Source of the DNA: Eonycteris spelaea
Taxonomy: Eukaryota > Chordata > Mammalia > Chiroptera > Pteropodidae
Assembly: GCA_003508835.1 (NCBI GenBank)
Contig: PUFA01000287.1
Location: 1,178,001 to 1,242,000, forward strand
DNA length: 64,000 nucleotides
Direction of reading: 5' to 3'
Position 1 is the stretch's first letter. Each line of letters begins with the position of its first letter. The position numbers and the translations under genes are program-made. The notes beneath the pieces were generated by a model. That model had not been told where the DNA came from and ran no database searches. It saw only the letters and a program-made list of their open reading frames with translations. Positions 1 through 12,919 of this stretch are shown piece by piece.

Positions 1-287
1 GTGAAAGGCACTGGACTTTGAAGAGAAGAGTTTCAGAGGTCAGGGAGAAGGCATAAGCCAGGAAGGGCTAATCGTCCGTGACAAATCATTAACTCTTGGG
101 ACGCTCAGTAATTATTCCACGTGTTAGTTTTGTGGCTTTATAATCTGTGTATAGTGGGTGCTCAAGAAATGCTTGTTCTTAAAGTTTTAATTCATTGTTA
201 AGACTCTTAATTGTAGGTTAGGATCCCTGCTTTTTCTTAATCTTTAATTAAATTTTGGTTTTTAAATTTCCATCTGCTGAGAAATAT

Positions 288-1308
288 TTTTTTTTGTTAT
301 TGTTTCTTGTTTTTTTTAATTTGCAATTTAAACTTTAAAAAATTTTCAGTTAAAATTGACTTACAATATTATATTAGTTTAAGGTGTACAGCGTAGTGGT
401 TAGACCTTTATATAACTTACAAAGCTATCACCCCGCTAAGTCTAGTACCTATCTGACACCATATGCAATTATTACAATATTATTGACTATATTACCTATG
501 CTATACTTTACAGTCTCATGTCTGTTTTTATAACCAGCAATTTATCTTTCTTAATCTCTTCACTTTTTCATTCATCCCCCAATGCCCCTCCCATCAAAAT
601 ATTCTCTGAAATCTATGAGATTGTTTGTTTTGTTTATTCATTTCTTTTGTTTTTTAGATTACACGTATAAGTGAAATCATATGATATTCGTTTTTCTGAC
701 TTATTTCGATTAGCATAATACCCTCTAAGTTCATTCGTGTTGTCGCAAATGGCAGAATTTCATTCTTTTTTATGGCTGAGTAATATTCCATTGTATAAAT
801 GCATCTCTTCTTTATCCATTCATCTATCAGTGGACATATAGGTTGCTTCTATATCTTGGCTATTGTAAATAATGCTGCAATGAAAAAAAGGGGTGAATTA
901 GTGGTTTGTATATTTTCAGATAAATATCCATAAGTGGAATTGCTGGGTATATGGTAGTTTTATTTTTGAGTTTTTGAGGGACCTTCATACTGTTTTCCTT
1001 AGTGGCTGCACCAACTTACAATCTTACCAACAGTGCATGAGGGTTCCCTTTTCTCTACATACTTGCCTACACTTTATTTATTGCTGATAGCCATTCTGAC
1101 AGATATGAGATGATATCTCATTGTGGTTTTCATCTGCATTTCCCTGATGGTTAGCGATTTTGAGCATCTTTTCATGTCTATCGGCCGTCTGTATGTCTTC
1201 TTTGGATAAATGTCTGTTCAGGTCCTCTGCCCATTTTTTAATCAGACTGTTTGTTTTTTGGCGTTTTGTGAGTTCTTTATGTTTTTCGGATCTTAACACC
1301 TTTTAGGA
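288..1308 (-). mobile_element. LINE-1, 5'-truncated (3'UTR and ORF2 C-terminal part)
   Basis: Read on the - strand, this is the end of L1 ORF2 followed by its 3'UTR and a poly(A) (poly-T near 288-320). The peptide [17 protein letters not shown] at about 1200-1250 is the ORF2 C-terminal region. GAGAAATAT at 279-287 and again at 1309-1317 is the likely target-site duplication, and it fixes both ends. The copy is decayed. Confidence 0.85.
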
Positions 1309-1379
1309 GAGAAATATCATTGATTATTCACAATAGGGACCTTGTTATACGTGTCCCTTGTGATTTTGTTTTAAATTAA

Positions 1380-1940
1380 TTAAAATATTTTATTATGTAA
1401 TATTTGCTACTTCAAAAAGAGTATGTGGAACATGTATAAAAATTATGATGGAACATTATAATAGTTAATATATGACAATATAACATAAATTGCAACCTTG
1501 CTAATGCTACATCTTCCTGTTGTGCTACGCCTCTGCCTCAAGTATTAATACTTGAATTTCATTTTCAGCACCTTGATGTTTAAAATATAATTTAATCACA
1601 TGTGTAACTATCTCCATGATATTCAGTTTTTGTTTTTAATTGTTAAACTTTATAAAAATGATTTCATACTCTATGTAGTCTTCTAGGTTCTACTTTGTTT
1701 TTCACTTAACATTATGTCTCTAAATTAATCCTTATTTGCTGGTATATATTTTTGTTACTATATAATAAATTTATATAGCAATTTTGAAATCATTCCATTG
1801 TGAGATTATTCCATAATTTATCTATCTATTGTCTAGTTGATGGATGGGTTATTTCCAGATTTTTACTATTTTGAATAAAGCTGCTATGAATACTATAGTA
1901 TGTGCAATAATGTCATTAGGGCAGTGCCTTTCAAAGGATT
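1380..1940 (-). mobile_element. Old L1M fragment
   Basis: The + strand shows degraded antisense L1 text, such as ATTTCCAGATTTTTACTATT and AATAAAGCTGCTATGAATA, typical of ancient mammalian L1 ORF2/3'UTR pieces. The borders are uncertain. Confidence 0.6.
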
Positions 1941-1954
1941 TTGTTTTAACCATA

Positions 1955-2072
1955 TATATAAATACATATAAATATATATAAATATATAATATATAATAAA
2001 TATATAAATATATATAAATATATAAATATATATATAAGTATATATAAATATAAGGACATATATATAAATACT
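1955..2072. repeat. AT-rich simple repeat (TATATAAA-like)
   Basis: An imperfect array of ATATATAAATA units covers about 118 bp. Confidence 0.9.
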
Positions 2073-2099
2073 TCTATCTCTTTATGCATCTATCACTTT

Positions 2100-2640
2100 A
2101 AAAAATCCAAAATGTAATACTTTTCCCTACTCTGAAAAATGACTCTGGTAAATTTCAGTCTATTTCTAAAAATGCTGATAGAAACACAATAACTTGACTT
2201 CATTAATCATTTCTATCTAAGATTTGAAAACCAGTCTAGGATATGTACCAAGTTGTGGAATTACTAAGTCTTAAGATAGGCAAAATTTCAATTTCAAAAG
2301 GTGATGGTAAATTGATTCTAAGGTGCTTTATCTGCCTATGACTGCCAATTTTTGTTAATTGTATTTATATCAACACTTGGTATTTCAGACAAAATTAGGT
2401 TTTCAACAAGAAGTCTATTAAATCAAATGAGGGCATATTAATGATTTTGACTTACATTCTAATTTTACGATTAAAAATTTTTAGCCAAATAAAGTACCAG
2501 GATTTCTAGATGACTGTTTGAGATCTTACTTTGAAATGTCTTCACATTTTCTTTGCTTAAAAGTACATCTTGTTTATTATTGTTTACTTTGCTGCTCAAG
2601 TGTGCATCTATTGATCTATCTCAGTTGTAGATTTGTGCTT
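2100..2640. other. Intron 1 sequence without recognised content
   Basis: This is AT-rich single-copy-looking sequence. I see no gene, RNA or named repeat. Confidence 0.5.
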
Positions 2641-3850
2641 GATTATTTTAAGTTAAGCATCACTGAGAAGCTGTCTGCTGAGTAAAACTTAAACCAACTG
2701 AGAAAGCAGCTATGTTGTCCCTGATGTTGTATGGCACATTTCACTTTAAAAAGACTGAGATTTTGATGGACAGTAGTGATGTCAGTTTTAAAGCTCAGAG
2801 GATTGGTTAAATATGTAAACAGGCTGCTCAATGGAAGGTTTTCGTTGATTTTGTCAAAATGTGGCTTTTATAGACCCAGACTTAACGTCTAAGGCTTCAT
2901 AGTAAGATCTTAGTTTGGCTAGCTTGTGGGCCTGTCATTTTTAAGGTTGAGAATGTTTTCCCAATATTTTCTTTAGACTTGCTAGAATAGTGCTCCTGTA
3001 TGTTGATGCTTCTCTTCTTGGCCTTTGCTGTGTTTTAAGACTCCTTGGCATGTGAAAATCTCCTTGTTAGTCTAGATTCAGTGATTAAATATACTTGGGA
3101 AGAATTTTTGTCCTGCACAGTAACTGACTTGATTATTCACAGATATCCTCTTGGTTAATGAGTAATCCACCATAACCTCATAAGGCACTTTTCTTATGTC
3201 TCTCTGGCCTGGGTGGCTCCAACGAGAGGCAAACTTCCTTCCAATTTAATCTTTCAAGTCAGTGGTACAATCAAGCCTCATTACCCAGTAATGCCATTTT
3301 GTATATATCTCAACAATGGTATCATCATCATTGACAAAAATATTTCCAACATGGTCTGGACTCTGTGTCATTCTTCTAGGCGTATTTTCCTGGCTCAAGA
3401 ATGTACAGAGCTGATCACAATGGATGAATTCAATTTTACTCCTGTACAGATTCCATTTCTGTTGTGTTTCCTTTTAGTTTCTGAATTCTTTCTCAACAGC
3501 GAGAATCTGCAGTGGAGGTCTAAAGAAGTACATGGCTTGCACGTTGAGAAAGCAGATGCCACATGAAATGGAAGGAGGACTTGAATTTACAGTGCAGAAA
3601 TATTAAGTTTAATTGGTGTCATTTCCTCAGTTACACCATATCTGCATTTTCAGGAGACTTCTACCTGTAGAAAACTGTAACGAGCTGGAGCAGTTCAAGT
3701 TCATGCCCCAGAGCCCATCCACCTCTGGGCTAGGGAACAGGGGAACTGTCCTATGGTACCAGCTACAGATCATGGGTCTCACTGGGCCTGGTACCATGAA
3801 GAAAATCCGTTGACCCTGGGCTGCTCCAGAGTTTCAGACTTTCTGTGATG
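2640..3850 (-). other. Unidentified block with decayed open frames, possible retrocopy
   Basis: This stretch has more even base composition than its surroundings. On the - strand about 3500-3240 it holds an open frame of roughly 70 codons including NIFVNDDDTIVEIY, and about 2870-2643 another ending FYSADSFSVMLNLK. On the + strand there are 117- and 66-codon frames. I recognise none of the peptides. A decayed processed pseudogene or an unnamed repeat are both possible, and no poly(A) or flanking repeat was found to prove a retrocopy. Confidence 0.25.
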
Positions 3851-4044
3851 AAATCACTGTTGCCATCTTTTTTTAAATAAGAATAAAACAAAGCCTAAAA
3901 TAGCCCCCCCCAATATCTTTTATTACATTTTTAACACTCTAAATATTTTGAAGGAGTTTAATGCCATTTTGTACTGCCTTAGATTCTTGTAATTCTTTAG
4001 AAAATGAAGGTTTTGAATCTGGGAAGCTGTTGTTCAGTTTTAAT

Positions 4045-4105
4045 ATACAGCTTAGCACTGAGCACATGGTACAAACTCAATAAATACTTGTTGACTGAAT
4101 CAAAG
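4045..4105 (+). repeat. L2 3' end fragment
   Basis: The text ACAAACTCAATAAATACTTG and TTGACTGAAT matches the conserved L2 3' terminus, which contains TCAATAAATATTTGTTGAATGA. Confidence 0.55.
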
Positions 4106-4546
4106 AATGAGTGAAAATGTTGTGTTATTACTTCAGGATGGCTTCCCACAGAATAATTTTAAGAGCTTTTTAGAAATAATCCCTATCCCTTTCAGCACAT
4201 CAAAGCTCAAGTGAAGATAGTAAAATGGTTTAAGTCATACTGGGCATGTGGCCATTCTGAATTTCTCAGAGGACCAAAGTTGAAAAGAGAAAAAGTGAAA
4301 GGTCACTTGTGTTTACCATAATTGGATTTATGGCTGGAGTTATGGAAATTAATTTAAAGATTTAGGGGGTGATAAGCCCCAATATATTACTTGTTTGTTG
4401 ACATATGAGAAGTGCTGAATGAAAAATAGGGAAAGTTTTGAAACGTGTTTTTGCCCTCTGTGTGGCGTGGTTGCGATGCATGGTTCTCACTGACATTCCA
4501 GTTTTTGACTGAGCCGCCTTTATTATTTATTTATTACATAGAAGGT

Positions 4547-4575
4547 GTGTTGTGTGTGTGTGTGTGTGTGTGTGT
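4547..4575. repeat. (GT)n microsatellite
   Basis: About 14 GT units are present in a nearly perfect run. Confidence 0.9.
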
Positions 4576-4599
4576 TGGAGGGGAGCTCATTTCCTTAAC

Positions 4600-7180
4600 A
4601 CTCATCACAGTTAAAAAATGACACCCAGGCTGTCCCGAGATGACTTCACAACAATAAGGTAAAAATATACCTCATTACCTACAAAATCAACCTTAAAACA
4701 TACTTTAAAAAAGAGAAATATCCCTTTCCAAATTTGAGCTAAGCTATACTACGTGGATTTTTTCCCTCTGATATTTAGAACAATACAACTTATCTGTTTT
4801 CCGAAGGACATACTGGGAACATTTTTAAAAGTGGCTTATCGACTATATCGGTGAAATAATACTTTTTTGTATTGCTTACAAAAAATCTGGAACAGCTTTT
4901 AGAATTCTTAAAGTTTTAAGGATGTTTGGTGTTTTGATGGGCAGAGTTTATACGATAAAGTGTCCTCAAACTAATTTGATTTGCTCTGCAGTTTGCTACC
5001 AATGGTGTTCTTTAGTGCCCCACAAAAACATTTAGAGAAAATGGCCAGAAAACATTTTTAAAGTTAGAATTATATTTTAAAAGCAAAATGTAAAAGTGGG
5101 ATCTCTTAAGTCTACTAAAGAGTCTACATTGTTCCTAAAGAGTTAAATATATCTTTAAAAGCAAAAATTTGTAAAGGTTAACAGTTAACTAGCAACTGCA
5201 ACATTAAGTACTTGGTAAATATTTATTGAAAAAAATGATATTTATTTTTGAAACGCTGTACATGTTTCAGATTTTTGTAAATCGAATCATACTTTTACAT
5301 TTGTTATGAATCATTTTGTAAGACAAATAATCTCTCCCAAATTTATATTTATGGTAAACCCAGATTTTCTTAGGTGAAAATTGCTTTGAGTAAGGATACC
5401 TCTAAGATGCCTGTGTTCCATACAAGATCTAGTTTATTCTTTTTGAGGTTGCTAAGGTACAGAAGGTTTAATTTTTTTTTTTAAGGATAACAGTTTATAA
5501 ATAATTCGGTAAAAATATATTTCTAAGGATCTTCAATTTGTAGTTGATAAATTATTCATGCTGAAATAGTTGGCATTGATTCTTATATTTCCTTGAGAAT
5601 GTAGAATGTTTAATATGTAGAATCAACATATTAAAAGTTACAAATATAAGAGAAAAGAAAGTGCTCTGTATAATGTAATAATATACATTTGTGCATACAT
5701 GAAATTTCAGTCAGAGCACTCTAATACAAATAATAAAATGCATTAAAATTTGGCCTAAATGAAGAATAAGCTCTAAGACACACACAGTCTATTTTTGTGG
5801 CAACCCTGTTTGGGTCCTATTGTGAGTTAAAGGCCTTTTTCATCTCTATTATCTTGTTTATCTGCTGAGTTCTGGCGGTGTAATTAAAATTGTAGGAAAA
5901 GTAAGAGCTCCTTTTGAATGGGTTGTCTTTGTAAGATGTTTCTACCTACTAAGTGGAAATGTAAGACTTACCTGGGTAATGAAAAATATGGAACCACATT
6001 TGAGAGTAAATCACACTGCTTTTTGAATGGATACTGGGAATCCAGCCTTCTTGTAGAGTTTTACCAAGAGCTAAACCAAAATCTGTGAACACCCCAGAGA
6101 GACTAATCATATGGTACTGCTTCAAAATATGGGTGGGTGGGGGAGTTAATCTTTGTGAATAAAAAGTTTATGCAGAAAGAAGTTCAGGTATGAAGCAGAA
6201 TCAGTACTTGGGAAAACAACAGACAATATTTCCCACTGTTTTGCTCTTTTTCTCTATTATCTATGGATTGTGATCTTTCTGACTCGAGGTATTTTCCAGT
6301 TGATACAAAGTTTAAAAAGTACAGAAGTGGCAAATCTACCACCCTTCTCTCCCACCACCATTCTCTTTCCGAAAGTAACTGATGCTGTTAGTTTTTGTGC
6401 ATCCTTTCAGAGTTATGAATGTGATTTATCTACAGCTCCTTCCTCTAAGCTATTATATTAAAGGATTCAAAAGATGAGGAACATAAGGAACGTAAACAAT
6501 CTGTATTACCATTTTAGATTTCTTCTGACTGCCTAATTTCCAAGTAGAAGTGTTACTTTTTACCCACTTGAGGGCACGGCCTACTTAGTAGGAATGTGAC
6601 TAGTTTACAGTTTGAGAGTTTATTATAAGCGATATTTTTATGACTCTAATAGTTAAGTGCCTAAGTATCTGCTAGGCTGTCCCGCTTTTTGATCCAGGTC
6701 TGGTCACCTCCTTGTATCATCAAGGGGAAGAGATTCCAGTGGTAAAGGATACAGGTTTTGGACTGAGCAGTGAGCAAACATCATTTTTCGTGAGTAGAGC
6801 TACTTTTTCTGCAGCTCCTCAGAGGAGAAGCCTGACAATGGCTTTGTTGTCAGCCATACTGATGACTAGTCCCCGTAGGGGCTTGCCTTTTGTTTTTTGC
6901 CAAGTATTTCAGAACACACTCCCTGCTTCCCACCTTTCTTTGTGGCTCAAATCTCTGTCCCCACCAGTCTTTCTCAGATTTCTCCAGATAATCTTGGAGA
7001 AGGGATGCTCTCATCTTCCTGTGACCAGACGGACACATCTACTTGTGTCAGCCCTTGTTCTCTCTTTCCTGTCTGTGGTCTCCTTTCCTCTATCTTTTTG
7101 CAATGTGAATCTCTCCTTTTTTGCTGATTAATCCTCTTGATCTGGAAGATGCTCTGTAGAAGGCTTCATCTTAAAACAAC
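4600..7180. other. Intron 1 sequence without recognised content
   Basis: No gene or named repeat was identified in this AT-rich stretch. Frames such as 6712-7131 are open, but they show no known motif and run toward the L2 element. Confidence 0.45.
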
Positions 7181-7189
7181 AAAACTAAA

Positions 7190-7846
7190 TAATACATCAC
7201 CAATCCCACCTTCCTCAGCAGCACTCACCTCTGTCTGTCTACCCGCTTGTCTCCCATCCCGCCTTTCTCCATGGAAGCAGCCAGGGTGATCATTTAAAAC
7301 TATGCCAAATCATTTAATTTCTTTGCTTTTAAAACTCATTCAAAGGCTCCCCTTTGTACTTAAAATCTGTTTTCCATATATCGCCTTCAAGGTCCAACAC
7401 GAGCTGCCTCCAGTCACCTCCCCAACCCCTGCTTCACCTCCAGCTGCTCACATCCTTGCCCACTCCTTTCCTTTAGTTCCCCAGATGCACCAAATTCTCC
7501 CACCCCTGTGCGACCATCTGAGAACTTCTGCCTGGAATTCTCATTCCGCAGCCTCTGAAGAGGCTGGCACTTCCTTCCTCAACCTCTTGGTTTGTCACCT
7601 CCCCAGTGAGTTCTTCACCAGTAGACCCAAGGAGGTCCCTCACCCTTGCTTTTCTCTGTCCCTGTGCCATATTTATTGACTGCATAGTACTCCATGGTTT
7701 GTTAACATTTGCCTGCTTAATTAGACAAGACTGTAAGTTCCATGAGGGTCAGGGCTATGTCTGCATTGCTCACCACTAGGCATTGCTTGAAACGTCACAA
7801 GCATTCCTAGTAGCTTTGTTTGTTGAAACGTATGAATGATGAATGC
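7190..7846 (+). mobile_element. L2 LINE, 3' part
   Basis: The sequence follows the L2 3' region in order: GCAGCCAGGGTGATCATTTA, a Pro/Cys/His-rich coding remnant (...CTCCAGCTGCTCACATCCTT...), then GTAAGTTCCATGAGGGTCAG and the TGTTGAAACGTATGAATGA end. The 125-codon frame at 7302-7679 belongs to this element and is not a host gene. Confidence 0.75.
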
Positions 7847-8109
7847 TGCCTTACAAACCAAGGCTTGGCTCTGGTTATCCTTTCATTTACAGAGAGCCAG
7901 TCTTTCAGTTGTGCTATATGCCCCTTTAGAATCATGGCCTTTTGGAGGTTGAAGAAACTTTGGAGGGCTTCTACTTCCTGCTGTGCACGCCCCTTCCCTT
8001 CTCATCATGCTTTTTCATTGTAGCTCAGACCCAGCCTTGGCTTCTGGTGCTCTGTTGCTTTTAGTCTCAGCATGAGGGCGGAGGCAGCCATTGTTGCCTT
8101 CCTCCCATC

Positions 8110-8266
8110 TCCTCTGGGGGCAGGATTCTGGTGCAGTGAATGAGGCAGTGGGACTGGATGGAGCCAGAGTGCTGGGGTCTGAATGCTGTTGCTGACACGT
8201 ACTAGCTGTATGATCTTTTGCAAATTATTTAATTTTCAGCGTGCCTCAGTTTCCTCATATGTACAG
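8110..8266 (+). repeat. MIR SINE
   Basis: The MIR core order is visible: GGTCTGAATGCTGTTGCTGA, ACTAGCTGTATGATCTTTTG, then GTGCCTCAGTTTCCTCATAT. Confidence 0.8.
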
Positions 8267-8381
8267 ATCACTTCAGGTTATGCCTTACGATACAAACCTG
8301 TGACTGCTACTCATTTGGAGCATGTAGGGATAATAGACTAGTTTAAGTGAGGACAGTTTGAATTAATCAGATACATACATC

Positions 8382-8382
<1 letters not shown>

Positions 8383-8425
<43 letters not shown>

Positions 8426-8460
8426 TGTGAGAGAGAGAGAGAGAGAGAGCGCGCGTGCGA
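8383..8460. repeat. Composite microsatellite (TG)n(GA)n
   Basis: About 20 TG units are followed by about 10 GA units and an alternating purine/pyrimidine GCGCGCGTGCGAGC tail, a potential Z-DNA-forming tract. Confidence 0.9.
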
Positions 8461-8469
8461 GCATGCGCA

Positions 8470-9600
8470 AGCCTGGTTTCTCATTAAGAAAGAAACCAAT
8501 ACAGCAATAAGACTTTTTTTGGGTGTTCTTTTGGATGTTTTTACCTTTTGAAGGCACTTCTTATTGTTATATTAATTACTGGTGTACAAAAAGTGTTGTT
8601 AATGTACTCAAGGAAACAGTCTGTTCCTTTAAGGGAATTAAGTGTTCCTTTGGCAACTGTGTCCAAATTCTAAATTTGGTTAGTGAACCAAGTTTTATAG
8701 AGAGGATACCAAGGTTTACTTAATGATAGTACTGGGTTAAAGGGTCAAAATTGATAAGGTTGCAATAATGAAACGAAGATGTTCTGTCACTGTGGATGAT
8801 TTTGGAGTGGGCCCTTCCAGAATGGGCAAGTGCTGACCCCTGGGCTGACCACTGTACAGCTGGAAGGTGATGTAGACCTTTCTTGGCCACAGTGACCAAG
8901 AAGCAGTGCTCAGGAAGGATTGTCCAAAGATTCCATTTGTTCAGTGCTTGGGCATGGACACAGAGCAGCCAACAACATCCATCGTAAACAAGATTTTTTG
9001 AATTTTATTTTCTTCAGGATTAAAATCACCAATTGAATCTTCCAAGGAGTGGAAATAATTTTGAGAAACTGCTACCAGGAGTTGGATTTAAACTGAACAC
9101 TTATAAAATAGAAGATTCGTATCACCTAAACTTTGATCTTCCTCCTGGGCAAATTTTGATTTTAGTGTGGAATTATGTACACTTAAATCCTGGTGTATGC
9201 ATGTGGTCAGGGCTGCTTTTCTTGTAAACAGTCCTGTTTATTTTAAAACTTGAAAATCAGAAGTTGTTTTGCTCACTCAGTTGGGGTTTATTGTAAAACC
9301 AAGATGCCAGAAAAAGAGAGCACTGTTTTTGTGCTTGAGAGCACATGAAGGGGACCACGAGTGAACTGGCAAACGGACGGTCGCGGTGCTTTTTTTTCTC
9401 TTCTGCCTGAAGAAGGAAAGCTCTGATGGCCGATAAATGGCATTTGTGGCAATTGGGAATGTGAAGGCCTTGGTGAAGGTGTCTAACACCGTAATAAATA
9501 CATTTTCATTCTTATTCCTTAATGGCAATAAAAATAATGCTAGAAACAAACAATGCTAGAGAGAAAAGTAGGAATTGTGTTGTGTTGGCAGATGACATTT
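8470..9600. other. Intron 1 sequence without recognised content
   Basis: No coding exon or named repeat was found. The sequence contains only short chance frames. Confidence 0.45.
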
Positions 9601-9605
9601 ATTGT

Positions 9606-9932
9606 TAAAAGGAGAAAAAGTTGAGAACCATATGATTCACTCATATGTGGAATATAAAACTGAAAGCATCAGATGAACAAGACAAAAACTCATGGACACA
9701 GACAATAGTTTTGTGGTTACCAGGGGTCAAGGTGGGGAGGTAGATAAGGGTAAAGGGGTCAAATATATGGTGACAGAAGGAAATTTAACTTTGGGTAGTA
9801 GACACACAATGCAATATGTATATGACATATAATTGTACACTTAAAACCTGTATAATCTTATTAATAAATTTAATAAAATAAAATAAAATAAAATAAAATA
9901 AAATAAAATAAAATAAAATAAAATAAAATAAA
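9606..9932 (+). mobile_element. LINE-1 3' end with (AAAAT)n tail
   Basis: The end of ORF2 and the 3'UTR of a bat-type L1 are recognisable: GAACCATATGATTCACTCAT, ATATGGTGACAGAAGGAAAT and CAATTGTACACTTAAAACCTG-like text. A tail of about 12 TAAAA units (9871-9931) follows, which is an expanded poly(A). Confidence 0.85.
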
Positions 9933-10117
9933 AGTCAGTTTGACAACCATGGAAGGGAAATTGTTGTTTTGCTCTGCTCTGTGCATTACAGCTTCATGAG
10001 TGATGGTCTCTTCCTCAGACTTCCCAGGGCTTGACAACATAGCTTAACAGCAGCTGGTGAGCCCTGCAATCCCATGCGGCAGGTGTAGCCACAACCATGG
10101 TATTATGGAAGCATCAC

Positions 10118-10204
10118 CTAGCCCTTCTTGATCTGCAGATGAGGAAATAAGGTGGCCCAGAGGGACCGCATGACTTGCCAAAGATCACATAGTTGATACA
10201 CAAA
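10118..10204 (-). repeat. MIR fragment
   Basis: The antisense MIR core GCAGATGAGGAAATAAGG ... GACTTGCCAAAGATCACATA is visible. Confidence 0.65.
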
Positions 10205-10295
10205 TTATCTTACAGAAGTGAGAATTTAACCATAAAAAATTTATCAGAAAACCAGTTTAATCCACCAATTCAGTATATTTTATATTTGTTTTACT

Positions 10296-10486
10296 TTTTT
10301 TTTTTTCACCCAACAATTTTTTTTATTTGTGGTGACATTGGTTAACAAAATCTGGTAAGTTTCAGGTGTACAATTTAACAGTAAGACATCTATATATATA
10401 TTGCATTTGTGTATTCACTACCCACAGATTTCTTTCTGTCACCACATATTTGACCCCTTTTGCTCCATCTACCTCCCCGCTAGTTA
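10296..10486 (-). mobile_element. LINE-1 3'UTR fragment, bat type
   Basis: A poly-T run is followed by GGTGACATTGGTTAACAAAA and TTTCAGGTGTACAATTTAAC, the 3' end of a bat-type L1 read on the - strand. It is cut off at about 10486. Confidence 0.8.
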
Positions 10487-10756
10487 TTTTTTAACTAACT
10501 TAAATTCCTCCAAGTACCACTCAGTTGTCATCCAGGAATCCTTACAGGACCCCTTGCATTGGCCACAGATGACGACTCTGTAGCTCTTGCTAAACTTTGT
10601 AGAAATTATCTGGTCATGTGTTTGTTATAAATCCTTCCCGTACATTCATCTTTAAAAGATAGAGCATAATTTAAAGTTTATTTTGTTTCAAACTTTTTTG
10701 ATCTTTATAGTAATGAAGTAACTACAAGCAATATCAACAAACCCTCCTGTTTTTGC

Positions 10757-11668
10757 TAGAGTTTTATTTATTTATTTATTTATATGGTGACATTGGTTAA
10801 CAAAATCCAAGAAGTTTCAGCTGTACACTTTAACCATAAGGCATGTATATATATATTTACACTGTATGTTCATCTCTCATAGTTAGATTTCTTTCTGTCA
10901 CCACATATTTGATCCCCTTTACCCTGTCTACTTCCCCCACCCCCCTCCCCCTACCCTCTGGTAACCACTAGTCCATTGTCCATATCCATGAGTCTCTGTT
11001 TGTTTGTCTTGTTCATTTGTTGCTTTTAGATTTATATCCCACATGTAAGTGATACCATGTGATTTTCAACTTTTTCTGTTTGACTTATTTCACTTAGCAT
11101 GATTATCTTGAAATCCATCCATGTTGTTGCAAATGGCAGTATTTCATCTCTTCTTATGGCTGAGTAATATGCCATTGTATATATGTACCACAGCTTCTTT
11201 ATCCCATCATCTATCGTAGGACACTTCGGTTGCTTCCATGTCCTGGCCACTGTGAATAATGCTGCTATGAACCTCGGTGTGCAAATATCTTTCTGGATAT
11301 GGGTTTTCAAGTCTTTGGGGTAAATACCAAGTAGATGGATTGCTGGATCATATGGTAGATCAATTCTTAGTTTTTGAGGAACCTCCATACTGTTTTCCAT
11401 AGAGGCTGTACCAATTTGCAGTCCCACCAGCAGTATATGAGGATTCCTTTTTCTCCGCATCCTCTCCAACATTCGTTATTACTTTTCTTTGATTATAATA
11501 TTCTAACATCTGTGAGGCGGTATCTCATTGTGGTTTTCATTTGCATTTCCCTAATAGCTAACAATGTTGAGAAGCTTTTCATATATGTCTTGGCCATTTG
11601 TATGTCCTCTAGGGAGAAGTGTCCATTCAGGTCCTCTGCCCGTTTTTTGATTGGATCATTACAGTTGA
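10757..11668 (-). mobile_element. LINE-1, 5'-truncated, with ORF2 C-terminus
   Basis: This is a 3'UTR of the same type as the copy at 10296, followed by the ORF2 C-terminus. A 146-codon - strand frame (11472-11032) keeps [40 protein letters not shown] and ILPFATTWMDFKIIMLSEIS, all ORF2 hallmarks. It lacks the endonuclease and reverse transcriptase domains, so it is dead. Confidence 0.9.
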
Positions 11669-12024
11669 TTTTTAATGACCTCTGAAAGTGCTTTTTATAA
11701 AATATTATGATGTGACTGGAGAATGGTGTTTTCAGGACATCATGGTAGATTAGAGCATATATTCTATGGGCTTTTAAATTATCTGACACAGGTTGACACC
11801 ACTGAACAAACTTGGGTGAAGTGGGGATCTGCGCGGTTGATGTCAATGTGACAGCTTGCTAAAGACAAACAAGGCTCTTCGTTTCATTAGTGGATAGAAC
11901 ATTATAGGAATGAGAATGGAATAACCTTTGTGAGCCTTAAACTGCACCCTTGGACAAATAGGAACAGTTAACACAGAAAAGAACCTGAAATCTTAGTGTT
12001 AGTGCGATTCCAAGTTTGATGCAT

Positions 12025-12185
12025 TTTTTTTTACATTTACTTTATTAAAAGTATATCAAAGATAGAAACAAGTGTAGAAAATAATATTTTGAACATCTGT
12101 GTACCTACCAGTTATCCTTATTGTTATTTTCTATTCTTTTCCTTCCCTACCCGGAGACCACTATTACAAATTTGATGTTTATTAC
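12025..12185 (-). mobile_element. Probable old L1M 3' fragment
   Basis: The run TTTATTAAAAGTATATCAAA ... GAACATCTGTGTACCTACCA resembles antisense ancient L1 3' ends. It is short and diverged. Confidence 0.35.
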
Positions 12186-12375
12186 TCTGAGATTCTAAAT
12201 GTGACTCTTTGATGCATCCCTCAATGCAACAGCCCCTGTGTAATGGGACAGATGCCATGTCTTTTGGCAATAAAACAATAGTTTTGGAGCTGCTGTGAGA
12301 CTATTATGAAGATTTGAAATGTACCAGTGAGACCAGATTGCAAAGCCAAGTTCTCGGACCCTAGATTTTTGACTA

Positions 12376-12704
12376 CCATTGATTCTTGAATAACGTGGAC
12401 TTGAACTGTGCAGGTCCATATGTACATGGACTTTTTAAAATAAATGCTTATAGTATTTTCAGTCTGTAGTTGGAAGTTTGCAGATGTGAAAGGCCAACTG
12501 TATATATTGATTTATGCCATTTTATATATAGGAGACCTTATCATTAGTGGATTTTGGTGTCTGTGGGTGGGGAGGATGTCCTGGAACCACTCCCCATGGA
12601 TATAAAGGGTACGTAAGTTTTTAGGGAATCAAAAGTTATATGCAGATTTTCAACTGAGAGTGGGGGTTGGCGCCCCAATCCCCATGTTGTTCAAGGATCA
12701 AATG
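12376..12704. mobile_element. Tigger-like (pogo) non-autonomous DNA transposon
   Basis: TGATTCTTGAATAAC at 12380-12394 is inverted at 12686-12700 (GTTGTTCAAGGATCA), with two mismatches. The interior has the TTTTGGTGTCTGTGGGTGG and AAAAGTTATATGCAGATTTT segments of this family. It is about 330 bp with no coding capacity. Confidence 0.75.
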
Positions 12705-12919
12705 CGGTCAGTATTTCTTCAAGGGAGGAGGAGGGATTGTGGATCCTCCTCCTCCAATAGACATGGTTTGAGGAACTGTATGGTTTAGAGGTTGTGCTTT
12801 TTAAACTGATTCTAATTCATAATAATAAATAAGTTTTGTATTGTGACTTGACAATGCACACATTCACACACACACTCACAGAAGAACACACTTAAAAATT
12901 ATTTTCTGACCATTTATTT

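Noticed and set aside
1955..2072. CRISPR-like or regulatory tandem array
   Set aside because: It is plain AT-rich simple sequence with no spacers or constant repeat.
6712..7131. 139-codon frame as a gene
   Set aside because: It shows no known motif, no exon borders and low-complexity Ser/Leu/Phe content. The sequence runs into an L2 element.
7302..7679. 125-codon frame as a gene
   Set aside because: It lies within an L2 LINE fragment.
11032..11472. 146-codon minus-strand protein as a host gene
   Set aside because: It is the C-terminus of L1 ORF2 inside a truncated LINE-1.
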